Positions 30,929 to 40,365 of a stretch of 64,000 bases of DNA are shown piece after piece. Origin of the DNA: Ignavibacteriota bacterium (GTDB lineage: Bacteria; Bacteroidota; Ignavibacteria; UBA10030; SZUA-254); NCBI GenBank assembly GCA_016212665.1, contig JACREZ010000034.1:124001-188000 (forward strand), read 5' to 3'. Made by a program: the position numbers and the translations under genes. A model generated the notes under the pieces. The model ran no database searches. It was not told the DNA's origin and saw nothing but the letters and a program-made list of their open reading frames with translations. The first letter of the stretch is position 1. Each line of letters begins with the position of its first letter.

Positions 30929-31678
30929 ATGGAAAAAATATCATCGTTTTACGATTCGCTTGCTCAGGATTATGATAGCATGATAGACTTTGAGAAGCGG
31001 TTCAACAGGGAACAACCGGTTTTCAACGGACTCGTTTCAAAGTACAGTATTCACTCAGCAATTGATGCCGGATGCGGTACAGGATTTCATTCGCTTGTAC
31101 TTGCATGGTTGGGAGTGAAGGTGACAGCAGTTGATATTTCTTCTGAAATGATTTCGCGTTTGAAGCAACGTGCTGTTGAAATGAACGTAAACATCGAAAC
31201 CGTTCTTTCGGATTTTCAACATCTTTCCGATACTGTTCGGCAGAAAGTAGATGCTGTTTTCTGTCTCGGCAATACACTTCCGCATCTTCTTTCTGATGCA
31301 GAAGTGAATCAGGCATTGACAAATTTTCGCTCTGTGTTGAATGAGCAGGGAGTAGTAATTCTTCAACTACTGAATTATGGGAGAATCATGAAGAAGAAGG
31401 AAAGGATTCAGAATGTGAAAGAACGAGATGGGAAAATATTTGTCCGCTTTTATGATTATCTTGATGATGTCATTGCATTTAATATTCTCACACTCAGGCA
31501 GAAAGAGAATCAGATGACGCACACTCTTCATACGACTCATCTGAACCCGGTGACACTATCTCGTTTACAATACAATTTGTCAAAAGCCGGCTTCCAACAG
31601 ATTGAGCATTTCGGCTCTCTTTCGTTCGAGCCGTTTGATGTCGAAGCATCGCACGACCTTATCGTCGTTGCCTCTTGA
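30929..31678 (+). CDS. Class I SAM-dependent methyltransferase
   Basis: Rossmann-fold methyltransferase: SFYDSLAQDYDSM at the N terminus, motif I AIDAGCGTGFHS, acidic end of beta-2 VTAVDIS, and VDAVFCLGNTLPHLL. I use ATG 30929, 7 bases after the polyferredoxin stop, because the family motif starts there; ATG 30914, overlapping the previous gene, is also possible. The substrate is unknown. Its sequence resembles small-molecule or glycine/sarcosine-type methyltransferases more than RNA or DNA ones. Confidence 0.8.
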   Translation: MEKISSFYDSLAQDYDSMIDFEKRFNREQPVFNGLVSKYSIHSAIDAGCGTGFHSLVLAWLGVKVTAVDISSEMISRLKQRAVEMNVNIETVLSDFQHLSDTVRQKVDAVFCLGNTLPHLLSDAEVNQALTNFRSVLNEQGVVILQLLNYGRIMKKKERIQNVKERDGKIFVRFYDYLDDVIAFNILTLRQKENQMTHTLHTTHLNPVTLSRLQYNLSKAGFQQIEHFGSLSFEPFDVEASHDLIVVAS

Positions 31679-31712
31679 ATTTTTTTATCAACACATAACA
31701 AAGGAAAACACT

Positions 31713-32159
31713 ATGAACCAATCAACCATCACAAACTATTATGAAGACGACCATGACCGGCTGGATAATCTCTTCAAACAATTTCAATCATTAAAACGAA
31801 ACGAACTTCCGAGAGCGAAAGAATTTTTTCTTGAGTTTCATTCGGGATTGCTTCGACATATCATGTGGGAAGAGGAAATTCTCTTTCCACTCTTCGAACA
31901 AAAGACAGGAATGCATCACTCTGGTCCGACGGAAGTAATGCGGATGGAACACCGTGTAATCAAGAAACATCTTGAAGCAATACACACCGCAATTCAATCG
32001 GGCAATCCTGAAACTGATTCGGACGAACAGACGATGCTCAATACGTTGTTCGCCCACAATCAAAAAGAAGAGCAAATCTTATATCCGGCGATTGACCGAA
32101 CGATTAACAGTAACGAACGGGTAACCGTATTTCAGAAGATGGAAACCGTTTCTCAATAA
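31713..32159 (+). CDS. Hemerythrin-like HHE-domain protein
   Basis: A 148-residue four-helix di-iron protein. Expected ligand motifs are YYEDDHDRLD, FHSGLLRHIMWEEEILFP, MRMEHRVIKKHLEA and FAHNQKEEQILYP. ATG 31713 is preferred because AAAGGA precedes it. Such proteins bind O2 or NO or repair Fe-S clusters; the Rrf2 regulator and nitrite reductase nearby favour a nitrosative-stress role, by inference. A terminator follows at 32234. Confidence 0.88.
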   Translation: MNQSTITNYYEDDHDRLDNLFKQFQSLKRNELPRAKEFFLEFHSGLLRHIMWEEEILFPLFEQKTGMHHSGPTEVMRMEHRVIKKHLEAIHTAIQSGNPETDSDEQTMLNTLFAHNQKEEQILYPAIDRTINSNERVTVFQKMETVSQ

Positions 32160-32233
32160 CTTCCGTCGTCGTTGAAGAATTCAACAAAGAGATTCTCTCT
32201 TAATAGTGAGAGTTAAATAACTCACTTTCTCTC

Positions 32234-32270
32234 AGGGCTGAAACAGGTCATGTTCAGCCCTTTTGATTTT
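32234..32270 (+). terminator. Rho-independent terminator
   Basis: A 9-base stem AGGGCTGAA / TTCAGCCCT with a 10-base loop, followed by TTTGATTTTT. It ends the upstream redox operon and separates it from the nitrite reductase gene. Confidence 0.85.
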
Positions 32271-32380
32271 TATATAAAATAAAGGAGAATAAACTTCGTT
32301 TCTGATGGCATTAGAATTGTACAGAGGCATATGTCTTAGAGTTTTGTATCTAATTATCCTATTATCTTGAAAGAAGAACA

Positions 32381-34000
32381 ATGAAACGTATATTTGTTAT
32401 TTCTATCATTCCCCTGTTCTTATTTATCACTGTTGGTTTTATCATTTTGATTCCGGAAACAACGGAACCATCGCCCGTGCAAGCGGTGAATCCGCAGCAG
32501 TGTTTTGAGTGCCATGAAGAAGTGAAAGAACTTCACACCGGAAGCAAGCATGCAAAATTGAACTGCACAACATGTCACTCGGAACTGACAAAGCATCTTG
32601 AGGACGCGACGAGCAAACCGGTGACGAATCTCGAACTGACGAAATGCGGCGGTTGTCACAAAGACCAGTACGAGTCGTTCATGCACGTGAATCTTGCATC
32701 GAAAGCGAAGTTGGAGAAGGCGACAACGACAAGCCGCTCGCCAACGTTCGATAAATTAATGACGCCGCACGGTTTTACCAAAGAGCATGATGAGCCGCGC
32801 AGTCATGCGTTCATGCTGATGGACCATTACATCGTTGACCGCGCATACGGCGGCCGTTTTCAATTAAAGAGTTGGCAGAACATTACGAAGACCGGAAACG
32901 TATGGGATTTTCTGGAAGATAAAGAACCATCAACAAGCGACCAGAAAGCATTTATCACACAGTCGGCAACAGCCGCAAACCCGACGTGCATCAGTTGCAA
33001 ATCCACCAATCAAATTCTTACATGGAAATATAAAGGCGAGCCATCGCCCGATGCAAAATGGTCGCGCACGTCGAAAGTTGTCGAGATGGCGCGTGCAATC
33101 AATCAACCGGTCGGATGCATTCATTGTCACGACCCGCACGGAACAAATCCGCGAGTTGTTCGCGATGCGTTGATTGAAGCAGTGGTTGACCGCGGCGAAG
33201 GAACGTATCCGTATGACAAAGAAAAAAGCAAGCAAATCACGATGAAGAAAATTACGTTCAGAGATTTTCGGGCTATCGGAATCTTAAATAAAAAAGATTC
33301 CAATCTCATGTGCGCTCAATGTCATGTCGAGTACAACTGCAATCCCGGGCACGACCCGAAAACCGGGGAAGCAATCGGGTACGCAGATTCCCGGACAAAT
33401 ATCTTTCCGTGGGTGAACGTTCTGGATTACAATAAGAAGATGGAAACATTTAACTTCAAGGACTTCAAACATGCAGTGACCGGGGCGTCGCTTTCCAAAC
33501 TTCAGCATCCCGAATCGGAAACATTCTGGAATAGCAAACATGAACGTGCCGGAGTTGAGTGTAAAGATTGCCACATGCCGAAAACAAAGAAGGGAAACAA
33601 AACGTTTACCTGGCACGGACAGAAGAGCGCACGATACATGACGAAAGAAACGTGTTTGAATTGCCATAAAGAATGGAACGAAAAGGAAGCCGAGTACCAG
33701 ATTGATGCAATTCAGAATTATATCCGCGGCAAGATGCGAAAAGCGGAATATAACATCGGCTTGTTCATTGATACGTACACGCGGGCGAAAGATGCAGGTG
33801 TTGATACTACGGCGCTGAAAGAGTCACGCAAGTATCACGATCAGGCACACTCACTGTGGGAGTGGTGGACAGCAGAAAACTCTGATGGATTCCACAATCC
33901 GACAATTGCCCGTGAATCCTTGACGCAATCAATCACCGCCGCACAGGATGGAATCAAGTTTCTGGAAAAAGCCATAACAGAAAAGAAAGCATTGAAATAA
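32381..34000 (+). CDS. Octahaem c-type nitrite reductase (TvNiR type)
   Basis: Periplasmic ammonia-forming nitrite reductase candidate of 539 residues with an N-terminal signal/anchor. Eight haem motifs occur in order: CFECH, CTTCH, CGGCH, CISCK (C203-K207), CIHCH, CAQCH, CKDCH, CLNCH. The fourth, with Lys as haem ligand, is the catalytic haem in octahaem nitrite reductases such as TvNiR; NrfA has only five. After the sixth motif, HVEYNC places Y318 and C320 as in the Tyr-x-Cys pair that forms a thioether crosslink in TvNiR. H376 (LQHPESE) fits the active-site His. A porin-like gene follows. Confidence 0.93.
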   Translation: MKRIFVISIIPLFLFITVGFIILIPETTEPSPVQAVNPQQCFECHEEVKELHTGSKHAKLNCTTCHSELTKHLEDATSKPVTNLELTKCGGCHKDQYESFMHVNLASKAKLEKATTTSRSPTFDKLMTPHGFTKEHDEPRSHAFMLMDHYIVDRAYGGRFQLKSWQNITKTGNVWDFLEDKEPSTSDQKAFITQSATAANPTCISCKSTNQILTWKYKGEPSPDAKWSRTSKVVEMARAINQPVGCIHCHDPHGTNPRVVRDALIEAVVDRGEGTYPYDKEKSKQITMKKITFRDFRAIGILNKKDSNLMCAQCHVEYNCNPGHDPKTGEAIGYADSRTNIFPWVNVLDYNKKMETFNFKDFKHAVTGASLSKLQHPESETFWNSKHERAGVECKDCHMPKTKKGNKTFTWHGQKSARYMTKETCLNCHKEWNEKEAEYQIDAIQNYIRGKMRKAEYNIGLFIDTYTRAKDAGVDTTALKESRKYHDQAHSLWEWWTAENSDGFHNPTIARESLTQSITAAQDGIKFLEKAITEKKALK

Positions 34001-34118
34001 ATTGTAAGACCGGCAATAGGACAAACAGTAGGACATGTAGGAATGCGTGTCTGACCAGTTAGTTCAATTAGAAAAAAGACAAAATATTTTATCCACAATT
34101 AAAGAAAGAACAACTAAC

Positions 34119-35360
34119 ATGAAACATCTTTTCATTCTCTTTATCCTCGCATTGTTTGTTTCAACTGCGTTCGCACAAGATTTCACACCATCCACAAAAT
34201 GGAGCGGTGAAGTTCGCGTACGTAGCGAAGTGGACATGCGGGACTTCAACAATCTTACACCCGCAAACACTTACACGCTTCTCCGCTCACGGTTAGGATT
34301 TGAAGCATTGCCTGTTGAAAATGTGAAAGCATTTCTTCAGGTTCAGGATTCCCGAACATTCGGTCAGGAACAAACCACGCAGACAGATTTAAAAAATCTC
34401 GATTTACATCAGGGATATCTTGAGGTTTCAAAATTTATCTCCGATAACATGACACTTAAACTCGGACGGATGGAACTTGCCTACGGGAACGAACGCATTC
34501 TTGGCGCTGTCGGGTTTCATAATTTCGGGCGGGTGTTTGATGGCGGCTTATTGAAAATCAATACCGAATCATTCGGGTTAGATGTGATGGCAATGAACCA
34601 CACTGAAGTTCAGGCATATCAACCGAATGCAACACTTGCAACTACAGCGTATGTTTGGGATGGCGGCTATGATATTTATGGCGGCTATGCAACACTCAAA
34701 GGAATTGAGAATCAGAAAATTGACGGTTACTTGCTCTATCAATGGAACAGAACGACGACGGTTACGAACAATTCCGATTTGGCTCGTTTCACTCTCGGCG
34801 GTTACGGCAAAGGAAAGTTCGATGAGTTCGATTACGAAGCGGAACTTGCGTATCAGGGTGGAAAAGTCCGCGACCTTGATGCCGCGGCGTACATGCTCAC
34901 CGCAACGCTCGGATATTCATTGAGTGATATGCCGGTCTCCCGCGTCGCAGTCGGTTATGAATTATTAAGTGGAACTCCCGCCGGCGACACGAAATACAAA
35001 TCGTTCGACCCGACATTTCATACCGGGCACAAGTTTTATGGCTTCATGGATTATTTCATCAACATCCCGGTGAACACAGGCGGACGCGGGTTAGCCGATT
35101 TACTTGTTCGCGCAACGATGAAAGTTTCAGACCGAGGGACATTGAATTTCTGGTTCCATAATTTCTCACTTGCAGAAGATGTGAACGGCGAGAAAGGTCT
35201 CGGACAGGAAATTGATTTGACCTACTTGTGTAAATACAATTCCAATCTCAATCTCGAACTCGGTGCCAGCACATTCATCCCGGGCGAATTGATGCGTGCA
35301 AACTTCGGTAGCGCAGATGCCGCATTCTGGGGATATTTCTCAGCGAGTGTAATGTTTTAA
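34119..35360 (+). CDS. Outer-membrane beta-barrel, alginate-export/porin-like
   Basis: A 413-residue protein whose signal peptide ends VSTAFAQ and whose last residue is Phe (SASVMF), as in outer-membrane barrels. The body has alternating strands typical of the alginate-export-domain family (SGEVRVRSEVDMRD, LLRSRLGFEAL, LKLGRMELAYGNERILG). ATG 34119 is used because it places the signal peptide at the N terminus. Lying directly after the nitrite reductase, it may admit nitrite or another small anion; substrate is inferred. Confidence 0.82.
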   Translation: MKHLFILFILALFVSTAFAQDFTPSTKWSGEVRVRSEVDMRDFNNLTPANTYTLLRSRLGFEALPVENVKAFLQVQDSRTFGQEQTTQTDLKNLDLHQGYLEVSKFISDNMTLKLGRMELAYGNERILGAVGFHNFGRVFDGGLLKINTESFGLDVMAMNHTEVQAYQPNATLATTAYVWDGGYDIYGGYATLKGIENQKIDGYLLYQWNRTTTVTNNSDLARFTLGGYGKGKFDEFDYEAELAYQGGKVRDLDAAAYMLTATLGYSLSDMPVSRVAVGYELLSGTPAGDTKYKSFDPTFHTGHKFYGFMDYFINIPVNTGGRGLADLLVRATMKVSDRGTLNFWFHNFSLAEDVNGEKGLGQEIDLTYLCKYNSNLNLELGASTFIPGELMRANFGSADAAFWGYFSASVMF

Positions 35361-35527
35361 GGATATCATGCTAAACATATTGCAAAAGAAGTATGACTTA
35401 TCTAAGTAAATAATCTCATTTAAAATTTACAAAAAAGGAAATAAATCCCTTGTAATTTATTCACTTATTACTATATTATTAGTGAACCAGTCAAGACTCG
35501 AATGAGTTGTAGCTGGTGGTAGATTTT

Positions 35528-35566
35528 GAAGCCGCTTGGGTCGCTCCCGGCGGCTTCTCTATTTTG
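35528..35566. terminator. Bidirectional terminator between convergent genes
   Basis: GAAGCCGC / GCGGCTTC, a perfect 8-base stem with a GC-rich loop, followed by TCTATTTT. It lies between the converging porin and DUF3800 genes and overlaps the last codons of the latter. Confidence 0.7.
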
Positions 35567-36347
35567 GATAATAGACAATCCCAAAGGGACTTTTGCTTGC
35601 GCGTGGATTAAATCTGTGTTTTAAAACATCGAGTAATTTTAAATCATCGCCATATGAAAGAACGTCAAGAACTCTTTTTGCCCAACCCTGTTTTGGTTCA
35701 CATAAGTTTTGTTTGGCAAACAAACTAACTAAAAAAGAAATCATATCTACAATTTGAATAAAATACGATTCATCAGATGATTTTGGAAGAGGGTCCTCTA
35801 TTAATCTTTCAATTTCCTTTCTGTAGGGTTCGGGATAGATTTGGGAAGGGATATAATTAATACGTTGGATGGACCGTGTTGTTGAACGCATCATTTTAAT
35901 TCTTCCTTCATCTGTAATGATAAGGAATTGTCCATCATGTTCAGGGAGGTTGAGATCGTTTTCAATACGTTGAATATTATATGTTAAAGCATTCTTTAGT
36001 ACCTCGTATTTAGGTCTTCGTATTTTTGTTTTATCAATGACCACTGAAATGATTTTGAAATCTAAAGTTGAGATGAAGTTACAAAAATCAAAAAGAATGT
36101 TTTTTCGTTCAACAGGTTTGTATTTGCCATGGTAGGGGTTCTTATCTGTAATGAATTCCTTTGTATGAAATTCTGATTTAACAGGAAAATCCCAAGTTAT
36201 CTTAAGTCCTTGACGAAACTTCTGAATGGAATAGTAATTCTGTTTCCATTTTGAATAATGAAAGTAGATACTGCTTAGAACAAATAATTCAGACGAATAA
36301 TCAGGATAACCATCATCGCCTGATTCATCAAAATAAGAGATAAACAT
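35559..36347 (-). CDS. DUF3800-domain protein
   Basis: A 262-residue protein with the DUF3800 signature: FISYFDESGDDG at the N terminus, an internal IITDEGR, and SYFIQIVDMISFLVSLF near the C terminus. These conserved acids look like an RNase H-like metal site. Members occur singly in accessory regions and some are linked to defence; function is not established. It is more AT-rich than the flanking symporter gene, which suggests acquisition by transfer. Confidence 0.85.
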   Translation of the reverse strand: MFISYFDESGDDGYPDYSSELFVLSSIYFHYSKWKQNYYSIQKFRQGLKITWDFPVKSEFHTKEFITDKNPYHGKYKPVERKNILFDFCNFISTLDFKIISVVIDKTKIRRPKYEVLKNALTYNIQRIENDLNLPEHDGQFLIITDEGRIKMMRSTTRSIQRINYIPSQIYPEPYRKEIERLIEDPLPKSSDESYFIQIVDMISFLVSLFAKQNLCEPKQGWAKRVLDVLSYGDDLKLLDVLKHRFNPRASKSPFGIVYYPK

Positions 36348-36363
36348 TTCCTGCTTTCTTAAA

Positions 36364-38184
36364 TCAAATGACTTGTTTGGGCTGGTTTGATTTCTTCCCC
36401 CACAACTTATTCATCACATACAGTAACGCAAGACCTGAAATGATGAACACCGCAAGCAGCGGGAACGCATAGTTCATTCTTCCATACAGAAAATTTCCGA
36501 CGGTGAAGAGCGATGACCAGATTGCTGTGCAACCGGAAAGCCAGCCGAGCAATGCAAGCGGAATATTTTCTGCAGATTTTTCATCTCGTTCTTCACCAAC
36601 TTCTTCGCGAATGTGTTTCCAGCCGGGACCGAAGGGTCGAACTTTTTTGTAAAAACTGATAAGCACTTGCTTATCGGTTGGAGGTGCGAGATACGCGGTG
36701 AGAATCCAGCAGAGAGTTGTGAAGGCAATCGTAATGAGCAACGCCGTGTGCGTGTTGAAATGAATTCCGTTTTTGCTGAGAATGAGTAACACCAATGAAA
36801 TGGCGAACGAACTGACCATTGCCGCAACTTCGCTCCACGCATTGACCCGCCACCAGAACCAACGCACAAGATAGAGCAAGCCCGTTCCCGCGCCGACTTG
36901 CAGGATAATATCGAACGCGTCCTTTGCGCTATCCAATACGAACACAAATGCTGATGAAAAAATAAAGAGGAGCACCGTGGTTACGCGGCCTGCGAAAACA
37001 TAATGCCGGTCATCTGCATCTTTGCGGATAAAGCGTCTGTAAAAATCATGCACGAGATACGATGCGCCCCAGTTGAGATGTGTGAGAATTGTGGAGGAGT
37101 TTGCGGCAATCAGTCCACCGACCATCAAGCCAATAAACCCGACGGGAAGAAATTTTAACATTGCGGGATATGCGATGTCGTGACCGAGAAGTGTCGGGTC
37201 TAAATCAGGAAATGCTTTTTGAATGTCCGAGAGTTCGGGATAGATAATCAACGATGCGAGCCCGACCAGAATCCAGGGCCAGGGACGGAGAACATAATGA
37301 GCGATGTTGAAAAACAGAACCGCTCCAAGCGAATCTTTTTCCGACTTTGATGCCAACATACGTTGTGCGATATAACTTCCGCCGCCGGGTTCTGCGCCCG
37401 GATACCAGACCGCCCACCATTGCACCGCAATCGGCATAATGAAGACCGCAATCGCCATATCCCAGTTGTTGGTAAAATCGGGAAGAACATCAAGATAATT
37501 CAGTCCGCCGGGACCTTTCATCGCCGAAACTTTCTCTACCAAGCCGCTGAGTCCGCCAACCTGTGGCAGGTTGATAGCAAAATATGCGGCGGCAATTACT
37601 GCGGTCATCTTGATAAAGAATTGAATCATGTCAATCACCAGCACGCCCCACAGTCCGGAGTGTGTTGCAAAAATGACATTCAACATTCCGACTGCAAGTA
37701 ATGTTTGCCATCGTTCAAGTCCGAAAAGAATGGCGGCGATTTTACATGCGGCAAGATTCACCGTTGCCATAATCATGCAGTTGAAAAACAATCCCAGATA
37801 GACCGAACGAAAGCCGCGTACAAAACTTGCCGCTTTTCCTGAGTAACGGATTTCATAAAATTCCAAGTCAGTCATGACGTTGGAGCGGCGCCACAACCGT
37901 GCATAAAAAAATACCGTTGCAACTCCGGTGAGAACGAACGCCCACCAAACCCAGTTGCCTGCAACACCTTGTCGCCGCACAATATCGGTGACGAGGTTTG
38001 GCGTATCACTGCTGAACGTTGTGGCGACCATCGAAAGTCCGGCAAGCCACCACGGGACGGAGCGACCGGAAACGAAAAACTCGGAAGTGCTTTTCCCCGC
38101 GCGTTTGCCAAAGAACAATGCCGGGAAAAAGCAGATGAACAATGTGAAGGCAATAATCAGCCAGTCAATCAGTTGGAGATGCAT
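36364..38184 (-). CDS. Sodium:solute symporter (SSS family)
   Basis: A 606-residue inner-membrane transporter with about 13-15 helices. Seen: LIDWLIIAFTLFICFFPALFFGKRAGKSTSEFFVSG at the N terminus in two parts, AGLSMVATTFSSDTPNLV, and the MVGGLIAANSSTILTHLNWGASYLVHD region containing the conserved sodium-site serines. It resembles sodium:sugar symporters. Alone between unrelated genes; substrate unknown. Confidence 0.88.
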   Translation of the reverse strand: MHLQLIDWLIIAFTLFICFFPALFFGKRAGKSTSEFFVSGRSVPWWLAGLSMVATTFSSDTPNLVTDIVRRQGVAGNWVWWAFVLTGVATVFFYARLWRRSNVMTDLEFYEIRYSGKAASFVRGFRSVYLGLFFNCMIMATVNLAACKIAAILFGLERWQTLLAVGMLNVIFATHSGLWGVLVIDMIQFFIKMTAVIAAAYFAINLPQVGGLSGLVEKVSAMKGPGGLNYLDVLPDFTNNWDMAIAVFIMPIAVQWWAVWYPGAEPGGGSYIAQRMLASKSEKDSLGAVLFFNIAHYVLRPWPWILVGLASLIIYPELSDIQKAFPDLDPTLLGHDIAYPAMLKFLPVGFIGLMVGGLIAANSSTILTHLNWGASYLVHDFYRRFIRKDADDRHYVFAGRVTTVLLFIFSSAFVFVLDSAKDAFDIILQVGAGTGLLYLVRWFWWRVNAWSEVAAMVSSFAISLVLLILSKNGIHFNTHTALLITIAFTTLCWILTAYLAPPTDKQVLISFYKKVRPFGPGWKHIREEVGEERDEKSAENIPLALLGWLSGCTAIWSSLFTVGNFLYGRMNYAFPLLAVFIISGLALLYVMNKLWGKKSNQPKQVI

Positions 38185-38229
38185 AATTATCTTTTATTAT
38201 ATAATGGGAAAGGTGTACACGTGGGGTTG

Positions 38230-38589
38230 TTAGTCTGATAATTTTCTAAACCGATGTCTCCCTTTTTCTACAACCACAAACGATTTTCTTAGATCTTCCT
38301 CCGAGTAAGAAGAAAGCACGTTTGTAAGTTCTTTATGGACGTCATCTAAAGTATGTGGAACCATCCGGAGAAAAATAACTCCGTTACCCAGGCGTTTTAA
38401 GAAAACTAATTCCCCGAAATCTTTATCACGAGTTATCAAGATTCTGTTTTGCGATTGCGACCAGCTTAGTATTTCTTCGTCGGAGGCTTGTGATAGACCT
38501 ACATCTGATGCTCGAAGAATGTCATGGGTTGATCTCTTCAAGAAGAGATACGTTAACTCATAGACATCTTGATCGAGTAATAATTTCAT
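38230..38589 (-). CDS. DUF5615 PIN-like toxin
   Basis: A 119-residue PIN-like nuclease: MKLLLDQDV with the first acid, DVGLSQASDEEIL, then RILITRDKDFGEL with the central Asp pair. It is the second gene of a two-gene unit and overlaps the DUF433 antitoxin by 4 bases, the usual order for this toxin-antitoxin type. Confidence 0.85.
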   Translation of the reverse strand: MKLLLDQDVYELTYLFLKRSTHDILRASDVGLSQASDEEILSWSQSQNRILITRDKDFGELVFLKRLGNGVIFLRMVPHTLDDVHKELTNVLSSYSEEDLRKSFVVVEKGRHRFRKLSD

Positions 38590-38816
38590 GCAGTAACTGC
38601 AACATGAAGTTCTTCTGCCTTCAAAACATCAATAGCGTGCCGGATACATGCGTGAATGTCTTCAATTTGTAAGTCGGGGTAGTAATCACTTATGATTGTG
38701 CTGAACCCGATTCCTTCGTTTACTAATTCAAGAACGTTTTCAACTGTTATTCTTGTCCCGGCGACGAAAGGTTTTCCGAGATGAATGTTCGGATTTATTT
38801 CAATTCTTTGATTCAT
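38586..38816 (-). CDS. DUF433 antitoxin
   Basis: A 76-residue DUF433 protein with the conserved IHLGKPFVAGTRITVENVLE and YYPDLQIEDIHACIRHA. It should neutralise the DUF5615 partner and repress the pair through its helix-turn-helix. It is divergent from the sigma factor at 38922, with 105 bases between. Confidence 0.88.
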   Translation of the reverse strand: MNQRIEINPNIHLGKPFVAGTRITVENVLELVNEGIGFSTIISDYYPDLQIEDIHACIRHAIDVLKAEELHVAVTA

Positions 38817-38921
38817 AATTCATTGCAAAAAAATTTGAAAATGTGTAGTAGCATACAAAACACAACGAAGAATTGCAAATGTAATTGTAACTTCAACACA
38901 CTTTCACTACATTTTCACCGC

Positions 38922-39569
38922 ATGAATCGAAAACCAATTTCAAGCATTACACCAGAGCCGCAACTCATTGAACTTGACAGGGAACTCCTTGCCAAAGCAA
39001 AGTCGGGTGATGAGCGTGCGTTTACTGAACTTGTGAAGAAGTACGAGCAGATGGTCTATAGTTTTTCGTTCAAGGTGTGCCGCGATAAGGATGATGCGGA
39101 AGAAACTCTGCAAGATACATTTGTTAATGTGTTCCGAAAGTTGAAACAGTTTGACGGGAAGTCGAAGTTCAGTACGTGGTTGTACAGCATTGTCGCGAAC
39201 AATTGTTTGATGAAACGGAGACGAAGCAAGTTAGAACAACACTCGGTGAGCATCGAAGAGCCATCCATGCCTGAACACTCGCACAGTGAGTATGATGATT
39301 CGATCCAGGATTCACGATTGAAGATTAAGGCATGGAGTGAGACTCCGCTTGATGAAATGATGGGGAAAGAACTTCGTCTTACATTGGATGAAGCAATTTT
39401 GAAACTGCCGGTAGATTATCGCCTTGTGTTTTTACTTCGGGATGTTGAAGGACAATCGGCAGAGGAGACGGCGAAGATAATGAAGTTGACTGTCCCTGCC
39501 GTGAAATCAAGATTACGACGAGCCAGAGTTTTTCTCCGCGAACAATTAAACGAGTATATGACATCATGA
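38922..39569 (+). CDS. ECF-type RNA polymerase sigma factor
   Basis: A 215-residue sigma-70 group 4 protein. Region 2 is visible as FTELVKKYEQMVYSFSFKV..DAEETLQDTFVNVFRKL and FSTWLYSIVANNCLMKRRR; region 4 as LDEAILKLPVDYRLVFLLRDVEG and TVPAVKSRLRRAR. ATG 38922 is used because the earlier in-frame codons are an AT-rich leader without sigma homology. The stop overlaps the anti-sigma ATG (ATGA). It probably drives the thiol/sulfur operon that follows. Confidence 0.92.
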   Translation: MNRKPISSITPEPQLIELDRELLAKAKSGDERAFTELVKKYEQMVYSFSFKVCRDKDDAEETLQDTFVNVFRKLKQFDGKSKFSTWLYSIVANNCLMKRRRSKLEQHSVSIEEPSMPEHSHSEYDDSIQDSRLKIKAWSETPLDEMMGKELRLTLDEAILKLPVDYRLVFLLRDVEGQSAEETAKIMKLTVPAVKSRLRRARVFLREQLNEYMTS

Positions 39570-39796
39570 AAAAGAAGCAAACGTGCCGTGATGTGTTCAA
39601 ACACATCTGTAATAATTTAGATAAAGATTTGAACTCGTCTGAGTGCCGCATAATAAAAAAACATTTGGATGACTGTCCGGACTGCACGGTGTATATGAAT
39701 AACTTGAAACAAACAATAGAATTGTTTCGTGCATATCCTGAGCCGAGATTGTCCAAATCGGGACGGGAAAGACTCCGTACGGCTCTGCAATTGTAG
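39566..39796 (+). CDS. Zinc-finger anti-sigma factor (zf-HC2 type)
   Basis: A 76-residue protein with the ZAS motif HLDDCPDC (HxxxCxxC) plus an upstream Cys pair; no membrane segment, so soluble and likely redox-sensitive like RsrA. Overlap with the sigma gene supports a matched pair. Oxidation of the cysteines would release the sigma factor; inferred from the family and the thiol genes downstream. Confidence 0.85.
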   Translation: MKKKQTCRDVFKHICNNLDKDLNSSECRIIKKHLDDCPDCTVYMNNLKQTIELFRAYPEPRLSKSGRERLRTALQL

Positions 39797-39896
39797 TAGT
39801 AGTGTAACCCAAATTGCCTTGTGAATCCTTTCCCGAATTCTTGCATCTTATTAAATAAAGAGAACAAACAACAAATCAACAACGAAACAGTAAAAC

Positions 39897-40328
39897 ATGA
39901 AAACGAAAACAGCAATAGTAAAACAAGTCCGCGGTATTACACTTGCGGGAAAATCAGATTCAAACCATTGGGTGATGATGGATGGCGGTCCCACGTTCGG
40001 CGGAAGTGAAGCCGGTTCCAGTCCGAAAGAATTACTTCTGATGGCGCTCGGCGGATGCACGGCGATGGATGTCATTCCCATCCTGAAGAAAAAGAAAACG
40101 CCGGTTCAGGATTTTCAAATCAACCTGACAGCGAATATGCAGGAAGAACATCCGCAGGTGTTGACCGATATTCATGTCGAGTACGTCTTCTATGGTGAAG
40201 GAATCAACAGCGAAGATGTCGAGCGGGCTATCGAACTTTCAACGACAAAGTATTGCGCAATCTCAGCGATGCTGAGACCGAGTGTGAAGATAACTCACTC
40301 ATATAAAATTGAACAACCGAATTTCTAA
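39897..40328 (+). CDS. OsmC-family peroxiredoxin-like protein
   Basis: A 143-residue OsmC/Ohr-fold protein with the two reactive cysteines in LMALGGCTAMD and TTKYCAISAML. Such proteins reduce organic hydroperoxides or handle persulfides. It is the first gene after the sigma/anti-sigma pair. Confidence 0.9.
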   Translation: MKTKTAIVKQVRGITLAGKSDSNHWVMMDGGPTFGGSEAGSSPKELLLMALGGCTAMDVIPILKKKKTPVQDFQINLTANMQEEHPQVLTDIHVEYVFYGEGINSEDVERAIELSTTKYCAISAMLRPSVKITHSYKIEQPNF

Positions 40329-40365
40329 CAACATTATTTTTTTCACTTTTTAATTTTTAACTGAT

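Noticed and set aside
32381-34000. Assignment as pentahaem NrfA
   Set aside because: Eight haem motifs, CxxCK at the fourth position and a Tyr-x-Cys pair fit the octahaem type; NrfA has five.
35460-35560. Possible tRNA or riboswitch
   Set aside because: No cloverleaf or known aptamer pattern; the structured part reads as a terminator.
39379-39915. Minus-strand 178-codon frame over the sigma/anti-sigma genes
   Set aside because: Opposite two genes with clear family motifs; no motif of its own.
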